Made by a program: the position numbers and the translations under genes. Positions 1-6,363 of a stretch of DNA of 14,418 nucleotides are shown here, piece after piece (position 1 is the stretch's first letter; each line of letters starts with the position of its first letter). The notes beneath the pieces were generated by a model. That model saw only the letters and a program-made list of their open reading frames with translations, had not been told where the DNA came from and made no database searches. The stretch spans positions 1 through 14,418 of the forward strand of contig JBBDRX010000119.1 in assembly GCA_040905245.1 (NCBI GenBank), read 5' to 3'. Source of the DNA: JBBDRX01 sp040905245. GTDB lineage: Bacteria; Bacteroidota; Rhodothermia; Balneolales; Balneolaceae.

Positions 1-93
1 TACTGGATATCTTTCTACCTCGATTATCTCGGGGATTGATTCGATTCAACCCCTGAGAACCAAAAAGTCAATCAAAAAATAACGGTTCAGTAT

Positions 94-129
94 AGTATTA
101 CTACACGCAAGTACTGTATCAGTATTACT
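94..129. repeat. Cluster of AGTA/TACT palindromes upstream of the aldo/keto reductase
   Basis: The 9-mer AGTATTACT occurs at 94-102 and again at 121-129, and the shorter palindrome AGTACT lies between them at 110-115. AGTA-T-TACT is an inverted repeat around a single central base, so the region holds three palindromic units with centres about 13-15 bp apart in an AT-rich stretch. This could be an operator for a dimeric regulator of the gene at 273, or of a gene to the left of the window. No regulator is identified and the pattern may be chance in AT-rich DNA. Confidence 0.3.
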
Positions 130-196
130 CTGTATGCACGATAACTGTCCTTTTATTGGATCGATGCAAGGGAAATTTGCGTTACTATTGGTGGAT

Positions 197-225
197 TTGC
201 AAAAGATATTGCCCGAACCTATCAT
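197..225 (+). promoter_or_regulatory. Candidate sigma70-like promoter for the aldo/keto reductase
   Basis: A TTGCAA hexamer at 197-202 is followed, after exactly 17 bp, by TATCAT at 220-225 (five of six to TATAAT). The predicted transcription start is near 232, which gives an untranslated leader of about 40 bases before the ATG at 273. The rest of 1-272 shows no gene that can be supported; short open frames running in from the left edge end at 39, 54 and 82 and cannot be told apart. Confidence 0.4.
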
Positions 226-272
226 CAGGGGCAAAAGACCGTTCACTGAAAGAGGAAAAAGACGATTTTTGA

Positions 273-1277
273 ATGATGAAATACAGAACACTTGGCGAAT
301 CCGATTTAAAACTGTCTGTTGTCACGTTCGGAGCCTGGGCAGCCGGAGGCTGGATGTGGGGTGGAACCGATCAAAAACAAGCTGTTGAGGCGATTCGCGC
401 CTCCCTGGACCTCGGGGCTACCTCGATTGACACCGCCCCCGTCTATGGCCAAGGTGCCAGTGAAGAGATTGTCGGCGAGGCTCTGAAAGACACTTCGCGA
501 GATAAAGTACAGATCCTGACCAAATTCGGGATGCGATGGGATCTCCAGAAGGGAGATTTTCATATGAAGAGCAACGATAATGAAGGAAAAGAGATCTCGA
601 TTTATCGCTATGCCGGAAAGGAAAGTATCATGTACGAGTGTGAACAGAGCCTTCGCCGTCTGGGCACCGATTACATCGATCTCTATCAAATTCACTGGCC
701 GGACCCGACCACTCCGATTGAAGAAACCATGGAGGCGCTTCTCCGGTTAAAAGAACAGGGCAAAATCCGTGAAGCAGGGGTCTGTAACTACAATGTTGAA
801 GAACTGGAGACAGCAGAGCGTGTTCTGTCGCTGGCATCAAATCAGGTCCCGTACAGTATGGTCAAGCGGGATATTGAGGAAGATGTGGTTCCGTGGTGCC
901 GAAAAAACAAACGGGGAATACTGGCATACAGCCCGCTACAGCGAGGGCTTCTTACAGGAAAGATCACGCCGGATTATGAGTTTGCCGAAGGAGACCATCG
1001 TCCGGATACCCGCCACTTTTCTTCGGAGAACATTCAACGGACCAACCACTTTCTGGACCAGATCAGACCGATTGCAAAGGATAAGGGAGTGACCCTGGCC
1101 CAGCTCGTAATTCAGTGGACTATACAGCAACCGGGAATCACAGTCGCACTGGTAGGAGCCCGAAATCCGGAACAGGCAACTGACAATGCCCGGGCTGCAG
1201 ACATCAAACTAACGTCTCAGGAAGCAAAATTTATCGATGACAAGCTGGATCTGCTGTCTCTGGAAGAGCCATCCTGA
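273..1277 (+). CDS. Aldo/keto reductase
   Basis: This encodes a 334-residue NAD(P)H-dependent oxidoreductase of the aldo/keto reductase superfamily, predicted to be a cytosolic TIM-barrel enzyme reducing an aldehyde or ketone. The catalytic tetrad is visible: Asp53 and Tyr58 in the SIDTAPVYG segment, Lys84 in ILTKFG and His141 in YQIHWPDP. The C-terminal part carries the cofactor-binding stretch around GARNPEQATDN. The length is normal for bacterial members and the reading frame is intact. Two adjacent ATG codons (273 and 276) could start the protein; 273 is used here and the difference is one Met. No good ribosome binding site is present. A promoter-like pair lies at 197-225. The histidine kinase follows after 77 bases and may be cotranscribed. 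The physiological substrate cannot be told from sequence. Confidence 0.93.
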   Translation: MMKYRTLGESDLKLSVVTFGAWAAGGWMWGGTDQKQAVEAIRASLDLGATSIDTAPVYGQGASEEIVGEALKDTSRDKVQILTKFGMRWDLQKGDFHMKSNDNEGKEISIYRYAGKESIMYECEQSLRRLGTDYIDLYQIHWPDPTTPIEETMEALLRLKEQGKIREAGVCNYNVEELETAERVLSLASNQVPYSMVKRDIEEDVVPWCRKNKRGILAYSPLQRGLLTGKITPDYEFAEGDHRPDTRHFSSENIQRTNHFLDQIRPIAKDKGVTLAQLVIQWTIQQPGITVALVGARNPEQATDNARAADIKLTSQEAKFIDDKLDLLSLEEPS

Positions 1278-1354
1278 CGTATCCGGAGGCAGAGTTTACT
1301 CGGGACAGATTGCGATTCAGGCCACCCAAATAAAGCCGGGAAGTAGCGCCACCT

Positions 1355-2369
1355 ATGGAGATTACAGACAAACCTGTTATGGCCAGCGAACAGATATTTG
1401 AGCTGGAAATGCACTCTATTATCAATATTTTGAATGTGGTCAGCGCTCAGCTTCAGTTGATCCGAATGTTTTGTAACCGCCCACAGTTGCTGGAGGAACC
1501 TGTCTCACTAACGACCGACCTTGCAGAGGCCATTCGCAAGAACAGGCCGGACGAAGTCTCCCCTCCTTCACTTCGAAAATGGAAAAAGTTGATACGGGAA
1601 CGACTCTCCATGATTGAGTCGAAAGATTCGTCCCTTCGGGACAACCCGGAATACACCGACTATCTGGAGACCTTCAACCAGATTTTTCNNNNNNNNNNNN
1701 NNNNNNNNNNNNNNNNNNNNNNNNNNNNNNNNNNNNNNNNNNNNNNNNNNNNNNNNNNNNNNNNNNNNNNNNNNNNNNNNNNNNNNNNATTTCCGAAAGG
1801 ATCTGGTCCATTTTCTCGGCGCGGTGGAAAAGAACAGCCGGGGCCGGTACCGAATCGTCTACAACATTGCCAAACAGGAGACAAATGACTATCTGGTTCA
1901 TGTGAATATTGACAGTGACCAGTCAGGCAGACTATATATGCCCCTTCTGGTCAAAGACACAATCCGGGACCTCATTGCAAACGCCCGAAAGTATACACCA
2001 CCCGGAGGAAAGATCGACATCGGACTAACCATTCACGAAGGAATTCTTCGATTTGTGATTGAAGATAACGGACGGGGTATTCCAAGAGACGAGATTGGAC
2101 ATGTCGTAAAGTATGGTTACCGGGCCTCCAATGTAATCGATGAAGTGAAAACCATGGGAAATGGTTTGGGCCTGACCAAAGCCCACTATGTTATAAACCG
2201 CTTCGGAGGGCGTCTCTGGATCGATTCGGCCGACTACGGAGGAACAACCATCCGGTTCGAACTTCCTGTACAGTACCGTTCTGTCGTTAACACAGAAAAG
2301 GTACAAAATCCGGAATTAAAGAGTTCTGAACATCAGCCGGGAGTTTCCCGAAAACAAGCACAGCTATAG
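1355..2369 (+). CDS. Soluble sensor histidine kinase, interrupted by an assembly gap
   Basis: A two-component-type histidine kinase whose middle is hidden by 100 N. The part before the gap (about 111 residues) has no signal peptide or membrane segment. It holds a possible H-box in FELEMHSIINILN, with His20 as candidate phospho-acceptor. The part after the gap has a clear HATPase_c domain: the N-box in DLIANARKYTPP, the G1 box in IEDNGRGIP and the G2 box in GNGLGL. A tail of about 30 polar residues follows. The two halves lie in different frames across the 100 N; they join if the true gap length is a multiple of three (334 + 581 known bases = 915), so I read them as one gene and not a frameshift. 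No response regulator is in the window, so the partner and signal are unknown. The cytosolic form suggests that it senses an internal cue or works with a separate receptor. Confidence 0.8.
1689..1788. other. Assembly gap of 100 N inside the histidine kinase gene
   Basis: Exactly 100 consecutive N, the usual placeholder for a scaffold join of unknown length. The true missing length should be a multiple of three if the flanking kinase halves belong to one gene. The missing part probably covers the end of the dimerisation region or a small sensor region. Confidence 0.98.
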
Positions 2370-2570
2370 TCTTCCGGACTGTTATTGCCAGGTTCCACCT
2401 TGCCCTGTCAGGTATGCATAGCCCAGATGGTTTTCAGCTCCACATTGGGGTGTTCACTCCATCGCTGCAGCTTCTCTTCGACCAATCGGGCTGGCCAGGG
2501 GCAGCTCCCGGGTCGATCCGAAAATCGGCTCAGCCCGGGCGAAACTCCTCAATTAATAAAGCGTCTCGTA
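2370..2570. other. Intergenic region with strong secondary structure and no supported gene
   Basis: Between the kinase stop and the cys promoter there is no convincing gene. CGGGCTG at 2487-2493 is perfectly complementary to CAGCCCG at 2531-2537. Inside that pair, CCGA (2518-2521) and TCGG (2525-2528) form a small AAA-loop hairpin; CCCGGG also occurs twice (2507-2512, 2534-2539). No T-run follows, so this is not a standard intrinsic terminator. On the minus strand a frame ending at 2408 reads like protein for about 25 residues (VEEKLQRWSEHPNVELK and onward). It has no credible start, so it may be a decayed gene fragment or chance. Confidence 0.4.
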
Positions 2571-2599
2571 TTGACATGTGGAGGATAAATTCGTAAACT
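2571..2599 (+). promoter_or_regulatory. Promoter of the cysteine leader and sulfate assimilation operon
   Basis: A perfect TTGACA at 2571-2576 is followed after exactly 17 bp by TAAACT at 2594-2599 (four of six to TATAAT). This is the best sigma70-like pair seen in the intergenic regions. The predicted start near 2606 lies about 60 bases before the first leader ATG, about 230 bases before the terminator and about 355 bases before cysI. Its position upstream of a Cys-rich leader ORF and a terminator is what an attenuated operon needs. Confidence 0.6.
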
Positions 2600-2609
2600 T
2601 GGTTCTGTT

Positions 2610-2631
2610 GGTGGCTAAAGATGCAGCCATC
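2610..2631 (+). promoter_or_regulatory. Hairpin at the 5' end of the cys leader RNA
   Basis: GGTGGCT at 2610-2616 pairs with AGCCATC at 2625-2631 (seven pairs, one of them G-U) around an eight-base loop. If transcription starts near 2606, this hairpin is the very 5' end of the leader RNA. It could protect the RNA from decay. A role in attenuation is not needed and not shown. Confidence 0.4.
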
Positions 2632-2663
2632 TATTATGTAACACTCTGATTCTGAAACAGATT

Positions 2664-2768
2664 ATGAATTTTCACGTGTCTGCTCAAAACCTCCTGATGA
2701 ATACGATGTGCAGCTGTTGTATGTGTTGCTGTATGCCTGATGGCGGTGAGCGAACGATTGATGCCTGA
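2664..2768 (+). CDS. Cysteine/methionine-rich leader peptide of the cys operon (attenuator peptide)
   Basis: A short ORF of 34 codons whose middle is almost entirely sulfur amino acids: residues 12-24 read MNTMCSCCMCCCM, with Cys at 16, 18, 19, 21, 22 and 23 and Met at 12, 15, 20 and 24. It ends with PDGGERTIDA and a TGA at 2766-2768. Internal ATG codons at 2697 and 2706 would give 23- or 20-residue versions that keep all six Cys codons; no ribosome binding site decides between them, as for most genes here. It lies downstream of a good promoter, 28 bases before an intrinsic terminator and 192 bases before cysI. That is the arrangement of amino-acid attenuator peptides such as those of trp and his operons, and of the polycysteine upstream ORFs known from mycobacteria. 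I infer that translation of the Cys run reports Cys-tRNA supply; the peptide itself may have no function. Confidence 0.75.
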   Translation: MNFHVSAQNLLMNTMCSCCMCCCMPDGGERTIDA

Positions 2769-2810
2769 TTCATAACTATTATTTGTGAATTTCGTCAAAA
2801 GCCCACTGCC
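2742..2810 (+). promoter_or_regulatory. Predicted antiterminator of the cys attenuator
   Basis: GGCGGTGAGC at 2742-2751, right after the Cys codons, can pair with GCCCACTGCC at 2801-2810, the 5' arm of the terminator: eight Watson-Crick pairs, one G-U and a single A-C mismatch. Inside this helix ACGA (2754-2757) can pair with TCGT (2792-2795). ATTCATAA (2768-2775) forms an eight-pair hairpin with TTGTGAAT (2783-2790). The structure excludes the terminator. A ribosome held at the Cys run would leave 2742-2751 mostly or wholly free, whereas one at the stop codon would cover part of it. An alternative pairing, TGCAGC (2709-2714) with GCTGTA (2728-2733), and a GCC/GGC mini-hairpin (2735-2744) could occupy the RNA when it is not translated. 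Confidence 0.65.
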
Positions 2811-2836
2811 AATTCAGCAGCGGGCTTTTTCTTTTC
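2797..2836 (+). terminator. Intrinsic terminator in the cys leader (attenuator)
   Basis: AAAAGCCCACTGC (2797-2809) pairs with GCAGCGGGCTTTT (2817-2829) around a seven-base loop, with a single A-C mismatch, and the stem is followed by a T-rich run to 2835. This is a textbook rho-independent terminator for + strand transcription. The reverse direction has only four T after the stem. It lies between the cys promoter and cysI with no ordinary gene upstream, which is why I read it as a regulated terminator. It could also end histidine kinase transcripts. Confidence 0.88.
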
Positions 2837-2960
2837 TATGACCTGGAACTGAATCTCTGCCCGCCTCACTGATACCCAGACAGCTGACTGACCAAGAAAC
2901 CGTTTCAGATTCCAATTACGACCACACATCGAACCCATAAAACCAACTTACGCAAACTTC
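2837..2960 (+). other. Untranslated region between attenuator and cysI
   Basis: These 124 bases lie between the terminator and the cysI ATG. I see no second promoter of quality, no ribosome binding site before the ATG at 2961 and no known riboswitch core such as a SAM or cobalamin motif. The lack of a clear promoter here supports read-through of the attenuator as the main route into the operon. Confidence 0.4.
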
Positions 2961-4652
2961 ATGTCGGACAAGAAAAAAAAGAAGAAAAGCAAGGTCGAGA
3001 AAATTAAAGAGGCCAGTAACTATCTTCGCAGTCCCATTGCAGAAGAGCTCGATAATGGCGAACCCAAATTCAGCAAACAGGCGTACGAAATCCTGAAGTT
3101 CCACGGCAGTTACCAGCAGGACGATCGGGATCTGCGCCAGGGTCGCGACAAGCACTGGATGTTCATGATCCGCGGCCGGATGCCGGGCGGAAAACTGACT
3201 GCAGATCAATACCTTGCGATTGACAAGATTGTCGATGCATATGGCGACCATACGATCCGGGTAACGACCCGTCAGGCCTTTCAACTCTACGGTGTCGTCA
3301 AAGACAACCTGAAACAGACACTGGCCGACATCAACGCCGCCATGATCACCACACTGGGTGCCTGCGGAGATGTCGTGCGGAACGTCATGGCGACTCCGGC
3401 CCCGGATATAGACGGGAAGCAGATCGCCATTCAGGAGTTCGCCGACCAACTCTCCGACGAACTTCTCCCCTCCACAAAAGCCTACCACGAACTCTGGCTG
3501 GATGGAGAAAAGATCTATTCCGGGAAAGAGGCTGGAGAGAATGGCAAAGAGGTGGAACCACTCTACAAAGAGCATTATCTGCCACGGAAATTCAAAGTAG
3601 GGCTCACCATTCCTGAAGACAATAGTATTGATCTCTACACTCAGGATATTGGCCTCATCGCACTGTTCGACGAAAAAAATCAGATCGAAGGATTCAACGT
3701 CGTTGTGGGCGGTGGCCTGGGGATGCACCATAAAAAAGAAGATACCTATCCACGCCTCGGAGATCACTTCGGATATGTTCCGGCAGAAGATATCGTAGCG
3801 ACTGTCAAGGCCATTATTGCCGTCCAGCGCGATCTGGGAAACCGGCAAAACCGGAAACAGGCCCGAATGAAGTATCTGATCGACAAAATCGGCCTGGATA
3901 CCTTCCGTGAGGAGTTCGTTAAACGAGCCGGTTTCGATACACAACCGTTCCGGGAACTGCCGAAATTTCGGGCGAACCTGTATCTTGGATGGAACAAACA
4001 GTCCGATGGAAACTGGTTTCTCGGGGTCTCCATTGAGAATGGGCGGATCAAGGACAACGGAAAGCTGCAGATCAAAAGCGGATTAAAGAAAGTTGTCGAA
4101 ACATTCGGGCCCGGCGTCCGGTTCACCCCGAACCAGAATATTCTGCTCACAGATATCAGGGAGCAGGACAAGGAGAAGATCGACAGCATTCTTGCGGAAC
4201 ACGGGATCCTTCCGAACAATCAACTCAGCAATATCCTGAAAAACTCAATGGCCTGCCCTGCGCTGCCGACATGTGGCCTGGCAATTACAGAGTCCGAGCG
4301 CGTCTTCCCGGATATTGTACGTGACGTAGAAAAACTCCTGGAGGAGTTTGGGCTGGAAAATGAGGAAATTTCCATTCGAATGACCGGATGCCCGAATGGC
4401 TGCGCCCGGCCATACGTTGCAGATATTGGCCTGGTCGGCCGGTCCCTTGAAAAGTACAGTTTCTTTCTTGGCGGCAATCCGGCAGGTACACGATTGGCAA
4501 AACTATACAAGGATCTGGTTCCTTTCGATGAGATCATTGGGGAGATTCGTCCGCTTCTGAGTCACTACAAGGAGAACCGAAATGATGGTGAGCCATTCGG
4601 AGACTTCTGGAACCGAATCGGTATTGAACAGGCACGCGAAATTACCGCCTGA
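2961..4652 (+). CDS. cysI: Assimilatory sulfite reductase, hemoprotein (beta) subunit
   Basis: A 563-residue siroheme and [4Fe-4S] enzyme that reduces sulfite to sulfide with six electrons in the cytosol. The cluster/siroheme cysteines are all present: Cys432 and Cys438 in ACPALPTC, Cys477 and Cys481 in TGCPNGC. These positions are within two residues of those in the E. coli enzyme (434, 440, 479, 483). The RVTTRQAFQLYG and VVGGGLGMHH segments of the two ferredoxin-like repeats are also recognisable. The length is close to E. coli CysI (570). The N terminus is unusually lysine-rich (KKKKKKSK), coded partly by a run of eight A. It is the first structural gene of the operon. The partner flavoprotein (cysJ) is not in the window, so the electron donor may be coded elsewhere or be ferredoxin. 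The start has no upstream in-frame ATG and no ribosome binding site. Confidence 0.95.
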   Translation: MSDKKKKKKSKVEKIKEASNYLRSPIAEELDNGEPKFSKQAYEILKFHGSYQQDDRDLRQGRDKHWMFMIRGRMPGGKLTADQYLAIDKIVDAYGDHTIRVTTRQAFQLYGVVKDNLKQTLADINAAMITTLGACGDVVRNVMATPAPDIDGKQIAIQEFADQLSDELLPSTKAYHELWLDGEKIYSGKEAGENGKEVEPLYKEHYLPRKFKVGLTIPEDNSIDLYTQDIGLIALFDEKNQIEGFNVVVGGGLGMHHKKEDTYPRLGDHFGYVPAEDIVATVKAIIAVQRDLGNRQNRKQARMKYLIDKIGLDTFREEFVKRAGFDTQPFRELPKFRANLYLGWNKQSDGNWFLGVSIENGRIKDNGKLQIKSGLKKVVETFGPGVRFTPNQNILLTDIREQDKEKIDSILAEHGILPNNQLSNILKNSMACPALPTCGLAITESERVFPDIVRDVEKLLEEFGLENEEISIRMTGCPNGCARPYVADIGLVGRSLEKYSFFLGGNPAGTRLAKLYKDLVPFDEIIGEIRPLLSHYKENRNDGEPFGDFWNRIGIEQAREITA

Positions 4653-4669
4653 GCGGCAGGAGAAAAACT

Positions 4670-5497
4670 ATGGATATCCATCAAAACAGAGACCCCGAAA
4701 CAGGCAAAGTCTATATCACCGGTGCCGGGCCCGGAGACCCGGACCTGATCACGTTGCGGGCGGTTAAAGCCCTGCAAAGTGCAGACGTTGTGGTATACGA
4801 CCGACTCGCAAATCCGGAGCTGCTATCTCACGCTCCGGAAAACTCGGAACATATATACGTGGGAAAACGGCCGGACAAAGCCTCCGTCTCCCAACAACAG
4901 ATCAATCAGATTCTGATCGCCAAGGCAAATGAAGGGAAGTGCGTTGTCCGCCTCAAAGGTGGAGACCCGTTTGTCTTTGGCAGAGGGGGTGAAGAGTGCG
5001 AAGCTCTCCGTGCAGAATCCATTGCATTTGAAGTGATCCCCGGTATCAGCAGTGCCCTGTCTGCACCGGCGTTCGCCGGTATTCCGGTGACCCATCGGCA
5101 GCTTGGACGCTCATTTACCGTTGTCACCGGACATACCATAAATAGTGCCGACCTGTTTGACAACTGGGATCATCTCACAGGAGCCGATACACTGATTGTT
5201 TTGATGGGAATGCGCAACCTCCAAAAAATTGCGGAGACTCTGATCCATAACGGAAAATCTCCTGAAACCCCGGTGGCCGTCATCGCCAATGCCACCCGGG
5301 AGCATCAGCAAGTAGCTACTGGCACCTTGCAGACCATCGCTGAGTGTGCCTCCAAACTCACGTCTCCGGCTACAATTGTCATCGGAGAACTGGCCTCCAT
5401 GCACCATGACCTCGATTGGTTTCAACAGGAACAACTTCCCCGTGAAGTTCATCAAATCCTGGCCGAAGAGGAAGAGGTGCGGAAACACGCGATCTGA
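4670..5497 (+). CDS. cobA: Uroporphyrinogen-III C-methyltransferase (SUMT)
   Basis: A 275-residue SAM-dependent methylase that adds methyl groups at C2 and C7 of uroporphyrinogen III to give precorrin-2, the precursor of siroheme needed by CysI (and of cobalamin). The family's motifs are visible: the N-terminal SAM loop VYITGAGPGDPDLIT (residues 14-28), VVYDRL, the RLKGGDPFVFGRGGEE segment near residue 95-110, and VIPGISSALSAPAFAGIPVTHR. It is a stand-alone SUMT without the dehydrogenase/ferrochelatase half of CysG, so precorrin-2 oxidation and iron insertion must be done by proteins coded elsewhere. It starts 17 bases after cysI and is the one gene here with a good Shine-Dalgarno sequence, AGGAG at 4658-4662, seven bases before the ATG. 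Its place in the operon points to siroheme synthesis as its main role. Confidence 0.93.
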   Translation: MDIHQNRDPETGKVYITGAGPGDPDLITLRAVKALQSADVVVYDRLANPELLSHAPENSEHIYVGKRPDKASVSQQQINQILIAKANEGKCVVRLKGGDPFVFGRGGEECEALRAESIAFEVIPGISSALSAPAFAGIPVTHRQLGRSFTVVTGHTINSADLFDNWDHLTGADTLIVLMGMRNLQKIAETLIHNGKSPETPVAVIANATREHQQVATGTLQTIAECASKLTSPATIVIGELASMHHDLDWFQQEQLPREVHQILAEEEEVRKHAI

Positions 5498-5535
5498 AGA
5501 GATAAACAGGAAATGGTTCAATCCATTCAATCACC

Positions 5536-6294
5536 ATGAACAAAACAGATAATAACACAAACCAACCACTGACGCCTGTCCGGATCAAAGAGCTTAATGA
5601 GCAGTTCGAAGGGCACCATGCAGACCAGGTGCTCAAATGGGCGTGGGATTCCTTCGGTGAGAAGGCGGTCCTGGGAACCGGATTCGGACCTTCCGGCCTC
5701 TTTCTGATTCACCGGATCATTACGCTCGGCCTTGGTATCCCGGTATTCTACCTGGATACACGGCTTCTGTTCGACCAGACATACGAATTGGCTGACCAGC
5801 TGGAGCAGCTGCTTGGTATATCCATTACCCAAATCACCCCGGATCTCTCCCTGAAAGAGCAGGCACAAAAGTACGGAGACGAACTCTGGAAGCGCCAGCC
5901 AGACAAATGCTGCCATCTCCGGAAGGTACTCCCCCTTCAGGACTATCTCTCGGACAAGAGTGCCTGGATAACCGGAATCCGGCGACATCAGTCAGACACG
6001 AGACGTACAACCAGCGTGGTTGAGTGGGAAGCAACTCACAATGTCGTGAAACTGAATCCGATGGCAGCCTACGATCCCGACTGGATCTGGGACTACATCC
6101 ATGAGCACAATTTGCCATACAACCCTCTTCACGATGAAGGATATCCCAGTATCGGGTGTATTCCCTGCACAAGTCCTGTGACAGACGGAGAGGATGAACG
6201 TTCCGGTCGATGGCGAGGTGAACAGAAGGTAGAGTGTGGCATTCATATTTCACCGGAAACCGGAAAAGTGGAACGAACCAATCAAAACTCCTGA
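5536..6294 (+). CDS. cysH: Adenylyl-sulfate (APS) reductase, 4Fe-4S type CysH
   Basis: A 252-residue thiol-dependent reductase that converts activated sulfate to sulfite and AMP (or PAP) in the cytosol. It belongs to the PP-loop family: the nucleotide loop is GTGFGPSG (residues 47-54), and YLDTRLLF (72-79) and TGIRRHQSDTR (146-156) are conserved family segments. Cys125-Cys126 and Cys208-x-x-Cys211 form the CC/CxxC set that binds a [4Fe-4S] cluster in assimilatory APS reductases and is absent from E. coli-type PAPS reductases. The catalytic Cys234 lies in ECGIH near the C terminus. I therefore infer APS as preferred substrate, though only an assay can settle this. It follows cobA by 38 bases, with no ribosome binding site. 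Confidence 0.93.
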   Translation: MNKTDNNTNQPLTPVRIKELNEQFEGHHADQVLKWAWDSFGEKAVLGTGFGPSGLFLIHRIITLGLGIPVFYLDTRLLFDQTYELADQLEQLLGISITQITPDLSLKEQAQKYGDELWKRQPDKCCHLRKVLPLQDYLSDKSAWITGIRRHQSDTRRTTSVVEWEATHNVVKLNPMAAYDPDWIWDYIHEHNLPYNPLHDEGYPSIGCIPCTSPVTDGEDERSGRWRGEQKVECGIHISPETGKVERTNQNS

Positions 6295-6299
6295 CCTGT

Positions 6300-6315
6300 G
6301 GACCTTCGAAGGCCC
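6300..6315. repeat. Short palindrome between cysH and the permease gene
   Basis: CCTTCGAAGG at 6303-6312 is a perfect 10-bp palindrome; the flanking GG (6300-6301) and CC (6314-6315) extend it after one mismatch. In RNA it could form a hairpin with a TCGA loop just after the cysH stop. No T-run follows, so it is not a terminator. It may act in mRNA processing or be chance. Confidence 0.25.
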
Positions 6316-6363
6316 ATGAGCGAAAAATCCAACCGATTTAAGACAGAGTTCAGATAATCAACA

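Noticed and set aside
1..82. Possible C-terminal end of an upstream gene entering from the left edge
   Set aside because: All three forward frames are open from the edge and stop at 39, 54 and 82; too little sequence to choose any of them.
1614..1888. Frame change across 1689-1788 suggesting a frameshifted kinase
   Set aside because: The interval is 100 N of unknown true length, so frame across it has no meaning; a multiple-of-three gap restores one gene.
2385..2596. Two overlapping + strand ORFs of 67 and 60 codons (2385-2588 and 2414-2596)
   Set aside because: Compositionally odd, no domain, no ribosome binding site, and they run across the -35 element of the cys promoter.
2621..2641. Six-codon mini ORF (MQPSIM) at the start of the cys leader
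   Set aside because: Too short to judge and overlaps a hairpin; no Cys codons.
2837..2960. A SAM, cobalamin or other riboswitch before cysI
   Set aside because: No conserved core of those classes could be found in this stretch or in the rest of the leader; the Cys-rich ORF and terminator explain the region better.
6316..6357. 13-codon ORF just before the permease gene
   Set aside because: No notable composition, no ribosome binding site and no nearby terminator; likely chance.
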